NCBI GenBank assembly: GCA_016792845.1
Contig: JAEUKH010000046.1
Span: 62,001-126,000 of the forward strand
Length of the DNA: 64,000 bases
Source: Myxococcales bacterium
Lineage (GTDB): Bacteria > Myxococcota_A > Polyangia > Polyangiales > Ga0077539
Direction: 5' to 3'
A program made the translations under genes and the position numbers. Positions within the stretch are counted from its first letter, which is position 1; each line of letters begins with the position of its first letter. The notes beneath the pieces were generated by a model that made no database searches, had not been told where the DNA came from, and saw only the letters and a list, made by a program, of their open reading frames with translations. This document shows, one piece after another, positions 7,111 to 15,974 of this stretch.

Positions 7111-9216
7111 GTGTTCCTCTGGTGCCTCTGGATCGTCGCCCTCGGCGCGCTCGGGTACGGGCTCGCGGGGCGGGCTTTGGCGACCCCCGAGGCGCCGACC
7201 CATCGCCGGGTGGCGGCCGCGATGGTGGCCTTTGTTGCGCTGCAACATGTTGCCTTCGAGGTGCTGAGCGCGCTCGGCCGCTTCGACCTCGTTGGGGGCT
7301 CGGTGATGCTCGCCGGGGCGGGCCTTGGGGCGGTGTGGATGCACAGCCAGCGGGTCGTGCGCGAGAGCCTGGCCCATGATGTCCTGGCGCTCGGCGACGC
7401 GGCGGCTTCGCTGAAGGGGCGGCCCGGGGCGTGGCTCGTCGGGGGCGCGGTGATCGGGGTGAGCGTCTACCGGCTCACCCGGGGCCTCGCGGTGCCACCC
7501 CTCGCGTGGGACGCCCTGACCTATCACCTCGCGCTCCCCGCCCGGTGGATCGTCGAGGGCGCAGACCGCCCCCATTGGGAGCCCGATCAGTGGGGCTATC
7601 TGAACTGGTTCCCGCGGGCCGGAGACGTCGTCTGGGCGTGGGCGATGCGATGGGCCACGAGCGACGCGCCGGTGGCGCCCGCGGCGATGCTGATCTGGTC
7701 GGGGGTGCTCGTCGGGGCGGCGAGCGCGGCCAGGAGCCTCGGCGCCACGCGGTCGCGGGCCCTCCTCGCGGGCGTGGTGGTGGCGTTCATCCCCGCGTGC
7801 GTGAACACCAGCACGAGCGCGTACACCGACCCCTTCGTGCTCGCGACGCTGCTCCTCGCGATCGCACCGGCCATGGGCGAGTCGGCCGCCGGGCTGGCCT
7901 TCGCGGGGTTGAGCCTCGGGCTCCACGGGTGCGCCAAACAGAGCGGCCTGCCGACCTTCGCCGTGGGCGCGGCGGTGTTCGCTTTGTTGCACTGCAACAT
8001 CTACCGCCGACCGTTCGGGCGCACCCTCGCGGCCCTCATGCCCGGGGCGGCCTTGGTGCTCTGGCACACCGCGTGGCGCTGGCATCTCACCGGGAGCCCC
8101 ACCTGGCCGCTCCCGCTCCGCCTCGGCGGCCGGGTCATCTTCGAGGGAAACCCCGAGCTCGCGGCCCTCTACGCGGGGCGCCTCTTGCCCCTCGACCCCG
8201 AGCGGGCCCGGCCCCTCTGGCTCGTCAGCGAGGTGCTCTCGGCCCGCCCCGATGAGCCCTTCGACCCGATGCGATGGGGCTTCTTCACGCCGGTCGCCTT
8301 GGGCCTCGGCGTCGCGGGCCTCTCGGCGCTCTGGCGCGAGCCCGCGCGGCGCCTCGTGGCGGTGGGCGTGCTGCTCTGCGCGGCGGTGCCCATGGTGGCC
8401 GTGATGAGCAGCGATTTCGCAGGGTTGCGTGCGATCTGGGCGCCCAACATGGCGCGGCTCGTGCTGGCCCTCCCGGCGGCGCTCTGGGTGCTCGGGGCCC
8501 GGGCCGAGGGGCGGGCTACGGGGTGGCTCCTGGGCCTCGCGGCGACGGTCGAGGTGTTGACCTCGCTGCCGACGGGGCGCGGGCCGAGGGTGACCGCGGC
8601 GGTGGCGGCGATGTGGCCCTTGGTGGTCGCGGGCTGCGCGGGGGTGGGCCTGGTGACGGTGCTCGGGTGGCGCCGCGGGCGCGCGCTCCGGGGCTTCGTG
8701 GTGGGCGTCGTCGGGGCCGCGGCGGTGCTCACGGTGCCCATCGAAGGCGTGCGACGGAGCTGGCGCCACCCGCTCTACCGCGACGCCTTCGAGCACCGGC
8801 TTGAGACCTATGAGCTCCACCCCAATGAAGAGACCTACGCCGACGCGGCCCCGCTTTGGGAGCGGGTCGACGACGGCCCTGGGCATCGCATCGCCCTCAC
8901 CCTCGGGTGGGACGGCGTCGGCCACAACGGCTACCGATACCCCTTCTTCGGACGGCATTTTCAGAACACCGTGCTGTGGGTCGCGAACACCCGCTCGGGG
9001 GCGGTGATCGACGCCCGTGAAGCCGACCGGCTCGCCCGAGAGGCCGACTACGACGCCTGGCGCGGGCGGCTCGAAGCGCTGCGGGTCGAGTACGTCGCGG
9101 CGCTGCACCCGGCGCCCCTCGAACAACGCTGGATGGCTCAACACCCTGCGCATTTCGCACGAATCGCCGAGGCCGGCGGCGGTCGACATTCGTTGTACCG
9201 GGTGCTTCACCCGTAG
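7111..9216 (+). CDS. Polytopic membrane protein, GT-C glycosyltransferase-like
   Basis: A 701-residue membrane protein with about ten or more hydrophobic segments in the first 540 residues and a soluble C-terminal part of about 130 residues. An early loop contains WDALTYHLALPARWI after the first helices, resembling the acidic first-loop motif of GT-C (GT39/PMT-like) glycosyltransferases that use lipid-linked sugars. A GT-C role in envelope or protein glycosylation is therefore plausible but not proven. The start is GTG at 7111, 13 bp after the previous stop. The preceding MshEN/GAF/HEAT gene and the following kinase are on the same strand, so it may belong to a longer transcript. Confidence 0.6.
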   Translation: MFLWCLWIVALGALGYGLAGRALATPEAPTHRRVAAAMVAFVALQHVAFEVLSALGRFDLVGGSVMLAGAGLGAVWMHSQRVVRESLAHDVLALGDAAASLKGRPGAWLVGGAVIGVSVYRLTRGLAVPPLAWDALTYHLALPARWIVEGADRPHWEPDQWGYLNWFPRAGDVVWAWAMRWATSDAPVAPAAMLIWSGVLVGAASAARSLGATRSRALLAGVVVAFIPACVNTSTSAYTDPFVLATLLLAIAPAMGESAAGLAFAGLSLGLHGCAKQSGLPTFAVGAAVFALLHCNIYRRPFGRTLAALMPGAALVLWHTAWRWHLTGSPTWPLPLRLGGRVIFEGNPELAALYAGRLLPLDPERARPLWLVSEVLSARPDEPFDPMRWGFFTPVALGLGVAGLSALWREPARRLVAVGVLLCAAVPMVAVMSSDFAGLRAIWAPNMARLVLALPAALWVLGARAEGRATGWLLGLAATVEVLTSLPTGRGPRVTAAVAAMWPLVVAGCAGVGLVTVLGWRRGRALRGFVVGVVGAAAVLTVPIEGVRRSWRHPLYRDAFEHRLETYELHPNEETYADAAPLWERVDDGPGHRIALTLGWDGVGHNGYRYPFFGRHFQNTVLWVANTRSGAVIDAREADRLAREADYDAWRGRLEALRVEYVAALHPAPLEQRWMAQHPAHFARIAEAGGGRHSLYRVLHP
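7233..7247. repeat. Palindrome TGTTGC-N3-GCAACA, copy 1
   Basis: Inverted repeat inside the GT-C-like gene. With flanking bases, the 18-bp sequence at 7231-7248 recurs at 7983-8000 with one mismatch, in a different reading frame. See findings. Confidence 0.5.
7985..7999. repeat. Palindrome TGTTGC-N3-GCAACA, copy 2
   Basis: Second copy of the palindrome in the same gene, 752 bp from the first and therefore in another codon phase. The central triplet is ACT instead of GCT. Confidence 0.5.
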
Positions 9217-9249
9217 GGGCGAGTCGGTGCTAGACTGCGCCGGGCTTCA

Positions 9250-10761
9250 ATGCTGACTGACACTTCGGCCTCGACCGAGCACGACGAAGAAGAGATCGAA
9301 GACGACCCGTCGCGGGCCGTCGATCACTTCGGTCTGGTGGGGTTTGTCATCGAGGGCAAATACCGCGTCGACCGCGTGGTGGCCGAGGGGGGCTTCGCGG
9401 TGGTGTACGCGGGCACCCATCTGCGGCTCGAGAAGCCCATCGCGGTGAAGATCCTCAAGGCCATCGAGGGCCTCGCGCCCAAGGCGCAGGCCGAGTTCGT
9501 CGAGCGCTTCACCGCCGAGGCGCGCACCCTCGCGAGGCTGCACCACCCGTCGATCGTCGGGGTGATCGATTTCGGCGCCGTCGAGACCCACGACGGCGAG
9601 GTGGCCCCGTGGATGGTGCTCGAATGGGTCTCGGGCAACACCCTCGAACGCGATCTGCGCGCGCGGCGCGGGCGCGGGGGGCGGCGGCCGAGCGAGGCCC
9701 TGGCGCTCCTTCGGCCCGTGATCGAGGCCCTCGCGTCGGCGCACGATGAGGGCGTGGCCCACCGCGATCTCAAGCCCGCCAACGTGATGGTGGTGCACCA
9801 TCGGCGGGGGCAGACGCTGAAGCTCCTCGATTTTGGCATCGCCAAGACCATGGGCGCGGGCGAACAAGCGGGCACCGGGGCGACCCGCACGTCGAGCGCG
9901 CTCCAGGCGTTTTCGCCGCGGTATGCGGCCCCCGAGCAGTTCAGCAACACCCGCACCGGCCCGTGGACCGACGTGCACGCCCTCGGGTTGATGCTGAGCG
10001 AGCTTCTCACCGACCGGCCGCCCTATGCGGGCACCACCCTGGCTGAGCGTCTCACCCAGTCGATGGCGTTCTTGCGCCCCACCCCGGGCCGCGTCGGCGT
10101 CGACGTCGGCCCGTGGGAGGATGTGCTCACCCGCGCCATGGCCCTCTCGCCGAGCGACCGTTACCCGCAGGCGGGGGCCTTGCTCGATGCGCTCGAAGAG
10201 AGCGTCGAGGCCGCCGATCGCGCGCGACAGAGCGACCCGCGCTCGCCGCCCAAGGCGCCGCGAGAGCCGGCCTCGCAGCGCCCCGAAGACACCACCCTCT
10301 CGGGGGCCGCGGTGTCGTCACAGATTCCGCAGCCGTCGACGTCGCGGCCCACGGCGGCGCCGCCTCGGGCCGTGGTGAGGGCCGGCGAGGCCGCGACGGT
10401 GGGCGCCCCCGCGCGTCGCAACCCGGTGCTCACGGTGGCCGTCTCAGCGGGCCTCGCGGCGGTGCTGGGCCTCGGCCTCATGGCCCGCCTTCGGCCGCGT
10501 CGAGGGCTCGAAATTGCTGCACCCGCACAGGTGACGCAACCGCCTGTTTCGCCGCCCTCGGTACAGGTTCAGGCGGCCGCAATTGCTGCACCCGCACATA
10601 CGCCCACGCCGCGCGACGCGGACGCGGGGGCCGAAGCCGAGGCCGAGGCCGCGGCGGTGGCTGCGGGCGACGCGCTCGCGGCGGCGCTCGACGCGGGCGG
10701 CGCTGAGAACGAGGTCGCTCGGGGCGCGCGCCGGGTGCATCATCGACGACATCCGCGGTGA
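9250..10761 (+). CDS. Membrane-anchored Ser/Thr protein kinase (PknB/Hanks type)
   Basis: Kinase of 503 residues that phosphorylates Ser/Thr on unknown substrates. Kinase subdomains are in order: Gly-rich loop VAEGGFAVVYAG (about 46-57), VAIII-type Lys in IAVKILK, catalytic loop HRDLKPANVM (about 171-180), Mg-binding DFGIAK (about 193-198) and APEQF (about 226). All catalytic residues are intact. A Pro/Ser-rich juxtamembrane linker precedes one transmembrane segment (NPVLTVAVSAGLAAVLGLGLMA, about 387-410). The extracytoplasmic tail is short, Ala/Glu-rich and lacks PASTA repeats. The tail carries an exact 18-bp direct repeat (10512-10529 and 10581-10598). The stop overlaps the next start (GTGA), which suggests translational coupling to the M1 peptidase. 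Confidence 0.9.
   Translation: MLTDTSASTEHDEEEIEDDPSRAVDHFGLVGFVIEGKYRVDRVVAEGGFAVVYAGTHLRLEKPIAVKILKAIEGLAPKAQAEFVERFTAEARTLARLHHPSIVGVIDFGAVETHDGEVAPWMVLEWVSGNTLERDLRARRGRGGRRPSEALALLRPVIEALASAHDEGVAHRDLKPANVMVVHHRRGQTLKLLDFGIAKTMGAGEQAGTGATRTSSALQAFSPRYAAPEQFSNTRTGPWTDVHALGLMLSELLTDRPPYAGTTLAERLTQSMAFLRPTPGRVGVDVGPWEDVLTRAMALSPSDRYPQAGALLDALEESVEAADRARQSDPRSPPKAPREPASQRPEDTTLSGAAVSSQIPQPSTSRPTAAPPRAVVRAGEAATVGAPARRNPVLTVAVSAGLAAVLGLGLMARLRPRRGLEIAAPAQVTQPPVSPPSVQVQAAAIAAPAHTPTPRDADAGAEAEAEAAAVAAGDALAAALDAGGAENEVARGARRVHHRRHPR
10512..10598 (+). repeat. 18-bp exact direct repeat pair in kinase tail
   Basis: The sequence AATTGCTGCACCCGCACA occurs at 10512-10529 and 10581-10598. The offset of 69 bp is a multiple of three, so both encode IAAPA(Q/H). 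It is probably a local duplication within the low-complexity tail. Confidence 0.8.
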
Positions 10762-12845
10762 GTGACGCGACACGAAACGTGAGGGCCTTGGGCCTTGGGT
10801 TGGCGCTCTGCGCGCTCGGCACGGCGGCTCAGGCCGACCCCGACGGCGGCGCGGCGCCCGACGCGGGGCGCGATGCCGGGCTCGACGCTGCGGTGCGCGG
10901 GCCGGGCTTGACCGCCGACGGGGGCGCGCGCGACGCGGGCTCCGCCGAGGCCGGGCCGCCCGCCGAAGCGGGGGTGAGCGCGGAGGCCGAGGCGGGGGGC
11001 GACGAACCCGGTGACGAGCCGCCGCGGCCTGGCGCCTTCGACCCTACACGGGTCGCAGATTATAGCTTCGATGTGCGGCTCGACCCGGTCGCGCACACGG
11101 CGGTCGCGCGGGGCGTGATCACCTGGCGCAACACCTCGCGGGTGCCCGCCGACGACCTCTGGTTTCACCTCTACATGAACGGCTTTGAGAACGCCGACAC
11201 GCTGTTCATGCAGAGCGCCCGGGGCACCCACTGGTACCCTACCCATACGCATTGGGGTGCCATCACGGTGCGGAGCCTGCGGTTGCACGAGGGCGGCGAC
11301 GAGCTGGTGACGCGGCTCGGGTACGAGCCGAGCTTGCCAGGAGATCGCACGCAGATGCGCCTCCCGCTGCCGACGCCGGTGGCGCCGGGTGAGAGCGTCA
11401 GCCTCGATGTGAGCTTCGAGGTGAGGCTGCCCGAGCTCATCTCGCGCACGGGGTACCACGACCGTTTTCACATGGTGGCGCAGTGGTTCCCGAAGGTGGC
11501 GGTGCGCGAAGAAGACGGGCGTTGGGCGCGCTTCGGGTTTCACGCCTACTCTGAGTTCTACGCTGATTTCGGTCGCTACGACGTGCGGGTCACGGTGCCC
11601 GAGGGCTACCTCGTAGGCGGCACCGGCGGCGAGGTCGAGCCCGCGCAGTCGACCCGCGAGGGGCGGCGGTTTCACTTCGTTCAAGACCGCGTCCACGATT
11701 TCGCCTTCACCGCGTGGGATCAGTTCCGTGAGCTCCGCGGCGACGCGGGCGACGTGCGCCTTCGGGTGCTCTACGCGCCGGGCGATCACGCCCAGGCCGA
11801 GCGCGTGGTGAGCGTCTTGCGCGACGGCCTCCCGCGCTTCGCCCAGCGCTTCGGGGCCTATCCGTATGCGACCCTCACGGTGCTCTTGCCGCCCCCCGGC
11901 GCCCAAGAGGCCGGCGGCATGGAGTACCCCACCTTCATCACCACCGACGGCGCGTGGTGGCGGCCGCGTCGCGACCGGTACCTCGAATATGTGACCCTCC
12001 ACGAGTTCGGGCACCAGTACTTTTACGGCCTCTTCGCGAGCAACGAGCACGATCACCCCTTCCTCGATGAGGGCTTCTGCGAGTACGCCACCGCGCGGGT
12101 GCTCGAAGACCTCTACGGCCCGGGCCGGAGCCTGTTCGATCTGCCGCTCTTGGGCCCTCCGATCGACGCGTGGGCGGGCGAGAGCTTCGAGTCGGCCTCG
12201 ATCGCGCACCCGGTGCCGGTGACCACCGCGGCCGACGCCTTCCCTTCGTATGGTCGATACGGTCGGGTGGTGTACTCGCGCACGGCGACGGTGCTCCGCA
12301 CGGCCGAGCTGAGCTACGGCCCGAACCGCTTCGGGTACGCGCTCCGGGTCTACGCCGACCGCGCGCGCTTTCGGCACCCGACCCCCGAGACCTTCTTCAC
12401 CGCGATGTCTGACACCCTCGGCGAAGAGAGCGTGACCCGCTTCTTCGGCCCTGCGCTTCGTACGCCCTTCAGGGTCGACCTCGCGGTGACCGAGGCCGAG
12501 AGCCGACGCCTCGCGAACGGCCGCTTCGAAGGCCGCGCCGTGCTCGAAGCGAGCGGCGGGCCCACGCTCCCGGTCGAGGTGCGGGTGCGCCGCGAAGACG
12601 GGCACGAAGACCGCGTCGTGTGGGATCCTGCGGTCGAGCCCGTGAAGGTGCTGACCTATGCGGGCGGCGCGGCCCTCGCGTCGGTGAGCGTCGACCCCGA
12701 GGGGCGCTTCGCGCTCGACGCCAACCGGCTCAACAACGCCCGCCGCGCGGTGGGCCGCGGTGACGGCGCGTCGGGCGACACGAGCCCGCTCTTCGCGCGC
12801 TTCGCCTGGTGGATGGGCAACCTCTTGCGCGGAGTGGGGCCGTGA
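10758..12845 (+). CDS. M1-family zinc metallopeptidase, exported
   Basis: A 695-residue protein with an N-terminal signal peptide (GLGLALCALGTAAQA) and an Asp/Gly/Ala-rich spacer, then an aminopeptidase-N-like module. The zinc-binding site is HEFGH at about 416-420, with the third ligand in DEGFCEY about 20 residues later. The upstream substrate segment GGMEYPTF (about 390) occupies the place of the family GAMEN motif. It is likely a periplasmic or secreted peptidase. The start is GTG and overlaps the kinase stop by 4 bp; the stop in turn overlaps the next gene by 4 bp, making a tight kinase-peptidase-membrane-protein operon. The M1 fold is clear; the substrate is unknown. Confidence 0.87.
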   Translation: MSDATRNVRALGLGLALCALGTAAQADPDGGAAPDAGRDAGLDAAVRGPGLTADGGARDAGSAEAGPPAEAGVSAEAEAGGDEPGDEPPRPGAFDPTRVADYSFDVRLDPVAHTAVARGVITWRNTSRVPADDLWFHLYMNGFENADTLFMQSARGTHWYPTHTHWGAITVRSLRLHEGGDELVTRLGYEPSLPGDRTQMRLPLPTPVAPGESVSLDVSFEVRLPELISRTGYHDRFHMVAQWFPKVAVREEDGRWARFGFHAYSEFYADFGRYDVRVTVPEGYLVGGTGGEVEPAQSTREGRRFHFVQDRVHDFAFTAWDQFRELRGDAGDVRLRVLYAPGDHAQAERVVSVLRDGLPRFAQRFGAYPYATLTVLLPPPGAQEAGGMEYPTFITTDGAWWRPRRDRYLEYVTLHEFGHQYFYGLFASNEHDHPFLDEGFCEYATARVLEDLYGPGRSLFDLPLLGPPIDAWAGESFESASIAHPVPVTTAADAFPSYGRYGRVVYSRTATVLRTAELSYGPNRFGYALRVYADRARFRHPTPETFFTAMSDTLGEESVTRFFGPALRTPFRVDLAVTEAESRRLANGRFEGRAVLEASGGPTLPVEVRVRREDGHEDRVVWDPAVEPVKVLTYAGGAALASVSVDPEGRFALDANRLNNARRAVGRGDGASGDTSPLFARFAWWMGNLLRGVGP

Positions 12846-13702
12846 TCGTCGCCCAAAGCCCGTCACGATGGTTCAGCACCGGCGGCCGCGGCGGGGGCGT
12901 GCTCGCGGCATGGTGCAGCGCACAAATTTTCGCCTGGCTGTGGGCCTGGGTGGGGCTCCGCACGTTGGGGGCTCCGCTCGAAACGCGGCCCGAAGGGGCG
13001 CTCGCGCTTCTCGGCGAGGGCGGGCGCCTCGCGATGGATTATGCTGCGCTGCAACAAAACACCCTGCGCTTGTACGGCGAAGCGACGGCGTTGATGGTGG
13101 CGGCGTGGTGGCTCGCGTGGCTCTTTCTGGGCGGAGCCTTCGCGGCGATGGGCACCGCGGCGGTGGCGCCGACGGTGCATCGCGCGGTGGTCGAGGCGGC
13201 GCGTCGCTTCAAGAGCCTGCTCGCCATCGAGCTTGTGACGGTGCTCGCGATGGGCCTCTCGGTGGGGCTCGGGTGGTACGGCTGGCGCTACCTCGACCGG
13301 GTCGACGCGGGGCTCGTCGACGCGCAGCGGGCCGACCTGCGGCACGGCGCGGTGGTGCTCGGCGCGGCGGTGCTCTTCGCGCTGGTGCGGTGCTGGCGCG
13401 ACGTGGCCGTGGCCTTCGTGACCGGCGACGGGCGGCGGGCCCTTGAGGCCGCGGGCGACGCGCTCGGGGCCTTCGCGCGGCGACCCCATCGCACCCTCGG
13501 CGCGGGGCTCGGTTGGGCGCTCGCCGGGTGGGCGCCGACGGCGCTCTTGGGGCTCGCGACGGTGTTCACCGAGTGGCGCGCGGGCGCCGCGGTGGTGCTC
13601 TTGATGGCGGGTGTGCAGCAGCTCGCGAGCTGGTGGGGCTATCACTGCCGCATGAAGTGGTTCGTCTCGCTCGGTGAGCACGTCCTGCGCCGTCGCGGGT
13701 GA
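12842..13702 (+). CDS. Integral membrane protein of unknown function
   Basis: A 286-residue protein with about six hydrophobic segments, for example GGGVLAAWCSAQIFAWLWAWVGL, ALMVAAWWLAWLFLGGAFAAMG, LLAIELVTVLAMGLSVGLGWYGW and a late TALLGLATVFTEWRAGAAVVLLM. I do not recognise the family. The GTG start at 12842 overlaps the M1-peptidase stop (GTGA). An upstream in-frame start at 12809 would lie inside the peptidase gene, so the coupled GTG is preferred. A short segment VRCWRDVAVAFVTGDGRRALEAAGDALGAF lies between helices on the presumed cytoplasmic side. Confidence 0.7.
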   Translation: MIVAQSPSRWFSTGGRGGGVLAAWCSAQIFAWLWAWVGLRTLGAPLETRPEGALALLGEGGRLAMDYAALQQNTLRLYGEATALMVAAWWLAWLFLGGAFAAMGTAAVAPTVHRAVVEAARRFKSLLAIELVTVLAMGLSVGLGWYGWRYLDRVDAGLVDAQRADLRHGAVVLGAAVLFALVRCWRDVAVAFVTGDGRRALEAAGDALGAFARRPHRTLGAGLGWALAGWAPTALLGLATVFTEWRAGAAVVLLMAGVQQLASWWGYHCRMKWFVSLGEHVLRRRG

Positions 13703-13772
13703 GAAGCGGGCGGCGGCGGGCGTTGTGGGGTGAAGGGCGCGGCGATGTCGTGCACACTCTGCGGCTGAAGCG

Positions 13773-15974
13773 ATGATCGACGTCTTTGATCTGGCGCGGT
13801 ACGGCCGCGGCCTGCCGCAACCTACGCCGGCGCAGCGACCCTTCGAGGAGGTGCTCGCGGGGCTCGCGCGGGTCTGCAACGAGTGGTTCCAAGACGCCTC
13901 GGGGCGCATCGCCGAGGCGCGTCAGGGGCCGCCCGAAGACCAGGCCATCATCGAGCGCGAGTGGGCCGAGTTTGAGCGGCGCGCGCGCGAGGCCATCAAG
14001 CGCTTCGCCGAGGCCGTCGAGCGGCAGCCCACCGCGGCCACCATGGGCAAGGTGAATGCGGGCAAGACGCTAATGCTCTCGCGGTGGTACGGCGACCTCG
14101 AAGAGCTGCGCGAGCTGCCGGTGGGCGACGCCGACACGACGGGCTGCCTCACGCGGCTCACCCGACGCGGCGGGGCGCGGCTCGACAACGCGGTGCGGGT
14201 GCGCACGCTCGACAACGAGGCGTTCGAAGATGAGCCCGCGGCGGCCGAAGATGCGGCCACGCTCGATGAGTTTCCGTCGAGCTTGTATGTGGCCTTCGAG
14301 CCCGGCAACCGTGACGAGTATGCGCGGGCGCTGCGGGTGTGCCGCTTCCCGCTCGCAGACGACGCGAACTATGAGCTCGAAGAGAGCCGCCGCGGCGAGT
14401 ATCGCGTGGTGCGGCTCCAGACCGGCGAGCTGCGCCTGCGCTCGTTGCAGCTGCGGGCCTGCGAGCTCACGCTGCGGGTGCGGCCGACGCCCGAGAGCCG
14501 CGCGGCGCGCATCTTCGAGGTGCTCGACCTCGTCGATTGCCCCGGGGCCGACCCCCAGATCGAGACCGACTCGTCGCGGCACCTCAAGGCCGTGAAGAAT
14601 CACCTGGTGTTCCAACAGGCCATCCGAGAGCTCGATCTCTTGCTCTTGGTCTGCTCGTCGCAAGCCAGCGCCATTCGGCCCGGGTACCAGCTCTTGCACG
14701 GGCCCTGGCGGCAGTGGGTCTCGCGCTGCGAAGGGCGCATGCGCGGCCGCGTGGTGCTCGCGCTCACCTACGCCGGAGAGGCCCTGCGCCAGTGCGCCGA
14801 GCGCTTCAAAGAGCTCTCGCGCCCCGAGAGCGAGCGGCAGCTGAACACGTTGCAGTCGCTCCCGCAGTCGGTGTTCGGGTCGGTGATTCAGCCCCTCAGG
14901 GGCTCGCTTGAGGCGCCCTACACCGGGGCGCTTGAGCCCAACGACCTCTCGGCCTGGCCGCCCTTCGTGCTCATCGAGAATCGCCACGTCGACCCCTCGC
15001 TGGAGGTGCCCGCGGCCGAGGTGCCCGCGGCCCGGGCGGCCATCGTGGCGGCCCTCGACGAGAACGAAATGCCCGCCGAGGCGCCCTTCGCGTGGCGGGT
15101 GTTGCACTTCTTCGCGCGCAGCTGGGTCGATGATGTGGCCAGGGTGCGGGCCGCCGAGCCCGCCCTGCGGCGGCGCTTCCTCGAATGGATGGTCGACGTC
15201 TCGCTCGCGGTGGCGAACCCCGAAGACCGCGGGCACGAGACGCTCACGCGGTTGATGCTGCACCTCGCGCACAGGGGTGAGCTGCGCCGCGCGAAGTGCG
15301 TCGAACTGGTCGATCTGGCCGCAGGGGCGACCGCGGCGATGCGCGATTTGCACGAGCGGCTCGTGCGAGAGCCGAGGGCCGACCGCGCAGCCCTCGACGC
15401 GATGGACGCGCTGGTGACCCAGCTCCGCGCCTCGCTGCCGCGGCAGGGGGTGGCCATCGCCTTCCCGGCGCAGCTCAGGGCCTTCGCGCTGCGGCCCCAC
15501 CAGAGCCCCGCACCCACCTGGGACACCCTCGTCTCGGAGTGTCTTCGCGCGGCCTGCGAGACCGTCAAGCTCGCCTCGCGGAGCCCCGAACTCGTGGCCC
15601 AGCTTCGCCCGGTGCTCGAACGGATGCTCGACGCCGATGGGCCCACCCGGCGGCTCCGTCACGACGAGGAGCGCTTCCTCGCCGACGAGCCTTCGATCGT
15701 GGTGCATTGCGCGCACTTCCTCCTCGCGCGGCTGGGCGCGGCCCTCGACTGGCTCATGCACGCGAGTGACGCCGAGCGCGAAGAGTACGCCGCGCGCACC
15801 CTCGGCATCGACGCGCGCAAGACCGAGGCGTACCGCAGGCTGCGGCGCGGCATCGGCGAGCTCGCGCTCCCTGATGCGCTCGACACTTTGATGAACGAAG
15901 CCCGAATTCGCCTCGACACCCTCCTCCAAGAGCTCGCGGCGCCGCCGGTCGACGAGGTCGCGCATGTTGATTGA
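13773..15974 (+). CDS. Dynamin-like / SrfC-like P-loop GTPase
   Basis: A 733-residue cytoplasmic protein, first gene of a three-gene operon. A helical N-terminal region (1-88, Glu/Arg-rich) precedes a P-loop GKVNAGKT at residues 92-99. A Thr-containing switch-I candidate follows (DADTTGCLTRL, about 119-129), then a G3 motif DCPG after hydrophobic LDLV (about 252-258). No clear N/TKxD base-recognition motif is visible, as in several dynamin-related families. The remaining 450 residues are predicted helical. Size and partner resemble SrfC proteins of enterobacterial srfABC loci. It overlaps the next gene by 11 bp, implying coupled translation. I infer a mechanochemical or regulatory GTPase acting with the Hsp70-fold ATPase; nucleotide preference is not shown by the sequence. 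Confidence 0.7.
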   Translation: MIDVFDLARYGRGLPQPTPAQRPFEEVLAGLARVCNEWFQDASGRIAEARQGPPEDQAIIEREWAEFERRAREAIKRFAEAVERQPTAATMGKVNAGKTLMLSRWYGDLEELRELPVGDADTTGCLTRLTRRGGARLDNAVRVRTLDNEAFEDEPAAAEDAATLDEFPSSLYVAFEPGNRDEYARALRVCRFPLADDANYELEESRRGEYRVVRLQTGELRLRSLQLRACELTLRVRPTPESRAARIFEVLDLVDCPGADPQIETDSSRHLKAVKNHLVFQQAIRELDLLLLVCSSQASAIRPGYQLLHGPWRQWVSRCEGRMRGRVVLALTYAGEALRQCAERFKELSRPESERQLNTLQSLPQSVFGSVIQPLRGSLEAPYTGALEPNDLSAWPPFVLIENRHVDPSLEVPAAEVPAARAAIVAALDENEMPAEAPFAWRVLHFFARSWVDDVARVRAAEPALRRRFLEWMVDVSLAVANPEDRGHETLTRLMLHLAHRGELRRAKCVELVDLAAGATAAMRDLHERLVREPRADRAALDAMDALVTQLRASLPRQGVAIAFPAQLRAFALRPHQSPAPTWDTLVSECLRAACETVKLASRSPELVAQLRPVLERMLDADGPTRRLRHDEERFLADEPSIVVHCAHFLLARLGAALDWLMHASDAEREEYAARTLGIDARKTEAYRRLRRGIGELALPDALDTLMNEARIRLDTLLQELAAPPVDEVAHVD

